From Syntrophaceae bacterium (GTDB taxonomy: Bacteria > Desulfobacterota > SM23-61), in the NCBI GenBank assembly GCA_003154025.1, contig PMCE01000262.1, positions 5,643 to 15,277 of the forward strand: a DNA stretch of 9,635 bases, written 5' to 3'. The notes beneath the pieces were generated by a model. That model was not told where the DNA came from, did not search any database, and worked only from the letters and a program-made list of their open reading frames with translations. Every line of letters starts with the position of its first letter. The first letter of the stretch is position 1. Shown here piece by piece: positions 7,593 through 9,635 of the stretch. Made by a program: the position numbers and the translations under genes.

Positions 7593-8849
7593 ATGGTCAT
7601 CAAAACCACACTGGAAAACGGGATTCAGGTCATCACCGAAGAGATCCCCAGCGTTCATTCCGTCTCCGTGGGAATCTGGGTTCACGCGGGCTCGCGGGAT
7701 GAGAATTGGGAAGAGAACGGGATCGCTCACTTTATCGAGCACATGCTCTTCAAGGGGACGAAACGCCGGTCCGCCCGCCAGATCGCCAAGGAGATCGACT
7801 CCGTGGGGGGGGTCCTCAACGCCTTCACCAGCAAGGAGTTCTCGAGCTTTTATGCCAAAGTCCTGGCCGAGCACCTCCCCATCGCCTTGGACCTGCTCTT
7901 CGATCTCTACCTGAATTCCACTTTCTCGGCCGGAGAGTTGGAAAAAGAACGCCAGGTGATCGTCCAGGAGATCAACATGGTCGAGGATACGCCCGATGAG
8001 TACATCCACGACATGTTCAACGAATCTTTCTGGCCCCGCCATCCCCTGGGCTTTCCGATCCTGGGACGGCTGGAGACGATTGAACGGATGAACCGGACCC
8101 GCCTCAAGGAGTTTTTTGTCGAGAATTACCTGCGGGTCCAGCCGATTTTTGTCGCCGCCGGAAGATTGAAGCATGAGGATCTCTTGAGGCCCGTGCAGGA
8201 GGCCATGGAGAAGGTCCGCCTGCGCCCCAAGCAGAACCATAGCCGACCCCCCAAGGCGCATCCCCAGCTTTGCGTGAAGAACAAACCCCTGGAGCAGGTC
8301 CACCTGGTCCTGGGATCTCAAGGTTTCTCTGCCACTCATCCCCAGCGATATGCGTTTTCGGTCCTGAACACGATTTTCGGGGGAGGGATGAGCTCCCGTC
8401 TGTTTCAGGAAATCCGGGAAAACCGGGGCCTGGCCTATTCGGTCTATTCTTTTCTGTCCTCCTTCAAGGATAGCGGCATGGTGGGGGTGTACGTGGGGAC
8501 CGGGGAGAATACCCTGTCTTCGGTCCTTCGGATCATCCGGCGGGAGATGAAGAAGATGGCGGGGGATTCTCTGAAATCCAAGGAACTCCGCTCCGCCAAA
8601 GAGCAGCTGAAGGGAAACCTCCTTCTGAGCCTGGAGAGCACGGACAGCCGCATGGGACGCCTGGCCAAGAGCGAAATCTACTTCAACCGTTACATCTCTA
8701 CCGAGGAGATCATCGAAGGAATCGAGCTCGTGACTGCCGAGGAAGTGGCGGAACTGGCCGAACAGCTCTTTCAAAGCTCCCCCCTTTCCCTCGCCGTCCT
8801 GGGGCCCGTAACGGAAAAATCCATCCCGCGGGGGCTTCTGGAATCGTGA
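7593..8849 (+). CDS. M16 family zinc metallopeptidase (processing-peptidase-like)
   Basis: This is a 418-residue single-unit M16B peptidase related to the beta subunit of the mitochondrial processing peptidase and to the Bacillus protein encoded beside pnp. The inverted zinc motif HxxEH is intact as H46-F-I-E49-H50 (in [12 protein letters not shown]). The third ligand Glu126 lies in [13 protein letters not shown], 76 residues on, as expected. The C-terminal half carries [25 protein letters not shown], the conserved Arg/Tyr region of the family. There is no signal peptide, so it is probably cytoplasmic. I chose ATG 7593, where the family N-terminus [13 protein letters not shown] begins; GAAG at 7584-7587 is a weak Shine-Dalgarno. 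GTG 7587 is possible, while GTG 7491 would translate the repeat. The stop overlaps the dut start. Confidence 0.94.
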   Translation: MVIKTTLENGIQVITEEIPSVHSVSVGIWVHAGSRDENWEENGIAHFIEHMLFKGTKRRSARQIAKEIDSVGGVLNAFTSKEFSSFYAKVLAEHLPIALDLLFDLYLNSTFSAGELEKERQVIVQEINMVEDTPDEYIHDMFNESFWPRHPLGFPILGRLETIERMNRTRLKEFFVENYLRVQPIFVAAGRLKHEDLLRPVQEAMEKVRLRPKQNHSRPPKAHPQLCVKNKPLEQVHLVLGSQGFSATHPQRYAFSVLNTIFGGGMSSRLFQEIRENRGLAYSVYSFLSSFKDSGMVGVYVGTGENTLSSVLRIIRREMKKMAGDSLKSKELRSAKEQLKGNLLLSLESTDSRMGRLAKSEIYFNRYISTEEIIEGIELVTAEEVAELAEQLFQSSPLSLAVLGPVTEKSIPRGLLES

Positions 8850-9307
8850 ACGTCCCACGGGTCAAGGTAAAAGTGAAGAGGCTGCGGACGGGTTCCGGGG
8901 AACCGGTCCCTCTTCCCCGGTACATGACGGAACAATCTGCCGGAATGGATCTCTTTGCCGACGTGGAAAGCGAAGTCCTTCTGCAGCCGGGCGAGAGGAA
9001 GCTCATCCCCACCGGGATCTCCCTGGCCATCCCCCCTGGATTTGAAGGCCAAGTAAGGCCCCGGAGCGGCCTTGGGCTGCGGGAGGGGGTCACGGTCGTG
9101 AATACTCCCGGGACCATCGATGCCGATTACCGTGGGGAAGTAGGGATCCTGCTCATCAACCTGGGGCAGCGGCCTTTCCGGGTTAACCGGGGGGACCGAA
9201 TCGCCCAGTTGGTGATTGCCCCGGTGTGCCGGGCGGAGCTGGAATTGACCTCTGAACTGGAGGGAACTTCGCGGAACGAAGGGGGGTTTGGACATACCGG
9301 CGCCTAA
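8846..9307 (+). CDS. dut: Deoxyuridine 5'-triphosphate nucleotidohydrolase (dUTPase)
   Basis: Trimeric dUTPase hydrolyses dUTP to dUMP and pyrophosphate, keeping uracil out of DNA and supplying dUMP for thymidylate. The 153-residue product shows all five family motifs: [10 protein letters not shown] (1), [11 protein letters not shown] (2), [15 protein letters not shown] with catalytic Asp92 (3), GDRIAQLVI (4) and [11 protein letters not shown] with the stacking Phe148 (5). The GTG start overlaps the M16 stop as GTGA (8846-8849), implying coupled translation. The Shine-Dalgarno is poor: GGGGG is about 11 bases upstream and GGA only four. Its length and the complete C-terminal motif show an intact gene. 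It appears to be the last gene of the operon, before a 221-base gap with repeats and a new promoter. Confidence 0.97.
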   Translation: MNVPRVKVKVKRLRTGSGEPVPLPRYMTEQSAGMDLFADVESEVLLQPGERKLIPTGISLAIPPGFEGQVRPRSGLGLREGVTVVNTPGTIDADYRGEVGILLINLGQRPFRVNRGDRIAQLVIAPVCRAELELTSELEGTSRNEGGFGHTGA

Positions 9308-9310
9308 GGA

Positions 9311-9421
9311 CAAATCCCAATCCCGCGAAGCGCAGGACCGAATCACAAATTTCAAACCAAAAGGCCGAATTGAATTCGTTTGATTTTTTGCCAATTGGAA
9401 TTTATTTGGGATTTGGGATTT
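9311..9421. repeat. AT-rich inverted repeat with AAATCCC arms downstream of dut
   Basis: The left arm CAAATCCCAATCCC (9311-9324) matches the reverse complement of GGGATTTGGGATTT (9408-9421) apart from one inserted base. The interior is rich in A/T, with a CCAATTGG palindrome at 9391-9398 (its first C at 9391), and differs in composition from the G+C-rich genes. From memory, strings like TTTGGGATTTGGGATTT recur between genes of uncultured deltaproteobacteria and other environmental bacteria; this was not checked. There is no open reading frame with coding character. Confidence 0.65.
9352..9389 (+). terminator. Weak candidate terminator after dut, inside the repeat
   Basis: TCAAAC (9352-9357) can pair with GTTTGA (9378-9383), immediately followed by TTTTTT (9384-9389). 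The stem is short and A/T-rich with a 20-base loop, so it would be weak. It is listed because it is the only stem with a directly attached T-run behind the operon. Confidence 0.25.
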
Positions 9422-9443
9422 AATATGTTCATGAGCCTTCTCC

Positions 9444-9473
9444 TTGACAAATCTCAACCGAGTGATTATTTTT
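9444..9473 (+). promoter_or_regulatory. Sigma70-like promoter upstream of the FmdB-like gene
   Basis: A perfect -35 hexamer TTGACA (9444-9449) is followed, after 18 bases, by TATTTT (9468-9473), which matches four of six -10 positions; TTATTT at 17-base spacing is an alternative. It lies in the A/T-rich region between dut and the next gene, with a roughly 50-base leader before the ATG at 9529. This suggests the FmdB-like gene starts a separate transcript. Confidence 0.55.
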
Positions 9474-9528
9474 AAGTATGTAGATTGAATTGCCTTTTTA
9501 GGGTGGGGAGTGAATCGGAGGTTTTGGA

Positions 9529-9635
9529 ATGCCTATCTATGAATACCGGTGCGATAAGTGCCAAAGGATAATCGAAGTCATGCAGAAATTCTCGGATAAA
9601 CCTTTAACCCGGTGTCCCTCCTGTGCGGGGAGGCT
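9529..9635 (+). CDS. FmdB-type zinc-ribbon protein, 3'-truncated by window edge
   Basis: The first 35 residues are visible and begin MPIYEYRCDKC, the hallmark of the FmdB/CxxC_CXXC_SSSS small regulatory-protein family. Cys8 and Cys11, then Cys29 and Cys32 (CPSC), form the zinc ribbon. The spacing and the KFSDKPLTRCPSC string are family-typical. Members are roughly 70-110 residues long and are named after a putative regulator of formamidase genes; their true function is poorly known. The ATG at 9529 has a strong Shine-Dalgarno, CGGAGG at 9516-9521, seven bases upstream. A promoter at 9444-9473 suggests it is transcribed separately from the operon. The 3' part is outside the window, so length and downstream partners cannot be judged. 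Confidence 0.9.
   Translation, partial: MPIYEYRCDKCQRIIEVMQKFSDKPLTRCPSCAGR

Noticed and set aside
7413..8858. 481-codon open frame on the minus strand opposite the M16 gene and the end of pnp
   Set aside because: Its translation shows no family motif and is low-complexity, Gly/Leu/Gln-rich, the mirror of the codon bias of the real genes. The + strand frame has clear catalytic motifs.
8771..9457. 228-codon minus-strand frame across dut and the AAATCCC repeat
   Set aside because: Its N-terminus is only the translated repeat and the rest is an antisense shadow of dut.

Overview
The window is a 9.6-kb piece of a bacterial chromosome, G+C-rich in its genes. It carries a classic translation/RNA-metabolism operon, all on the + strand. 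The order is infB (5' end cut by the window edge), a DUF503 gene, rbfA, an NrnA-type DHH phosphoesterase, truB, rpsO, pnp, an M16 zinc peptidase and dut. After a gap comes the start of an FmdB-type zinc-ribbon gene, cut by the right edge. From memory of gene neighbourhoods, this order and the protein sequences fit the former Deltaproteobacteria (Desulfobacterota, such as Geobacter- or Syntrophus-like lineages) best. The infB-DUF503-rbfA-DHH-truB-rpsO-pnp-M16 core is also partly shared with Firmicutes. The lineage call is an inference. There is no rRNA or tRNA gene, transposase, phage gene or CRISPR array.

Layout: 1-2169 infB; 2187-2474 DUF503; 2475-2590 gap filled by a 9-bp-unit inverted repeat; 2591-2962 rbfA; about 2889-3896 nrnA, overlapping rbfA; 3893-4822 truB, start overlapping the nrnA stop; 4823-4919 leader with a hairpin; 4920-5189 rpsO; 5190-5295 leader with tandem and alternative hairpins; 5296-7509 pnp; 7510-7592 gap with tandem 14-bp and 7-bp repeats; 7593-8849 M16 peptidase; 8846-9307 dut, start overlapping the M16 stop; 9308-9528 gap with an AT-rich inverted repeat, then a good sigma70-like promoter; 9529 to the edge, FmdB-like gene.

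The genes work together in making and running ribosomes (IF-2, RbfA, S15, the tRNA pseudouridine-55 synthase TruB) and in RNA turnover. PNPase degrades RNA phosphorolytically, and NrnA would finish the short oligonucleotides left over. dUTPase and the M16 peptidase are housekeeping passengers of the same cluster. Tight spacing and TTGA/GTGA stop-start overlaps point to translational coupling. Four of the nine visible starts are non-ATG.

I find no undescribed multi-gene system here. The unexplained content lies between the genes. Three different families of short repeats fill three junctions of this otherwise compact operon, and two of them end right next to, or within, the ribosome-binding region of the following gene. 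Leader hairpins precede rpsO and pnp, the two genes here best known for autoregulation in other bacteria. A 20-bp perfect palindrome lies inside pnp.
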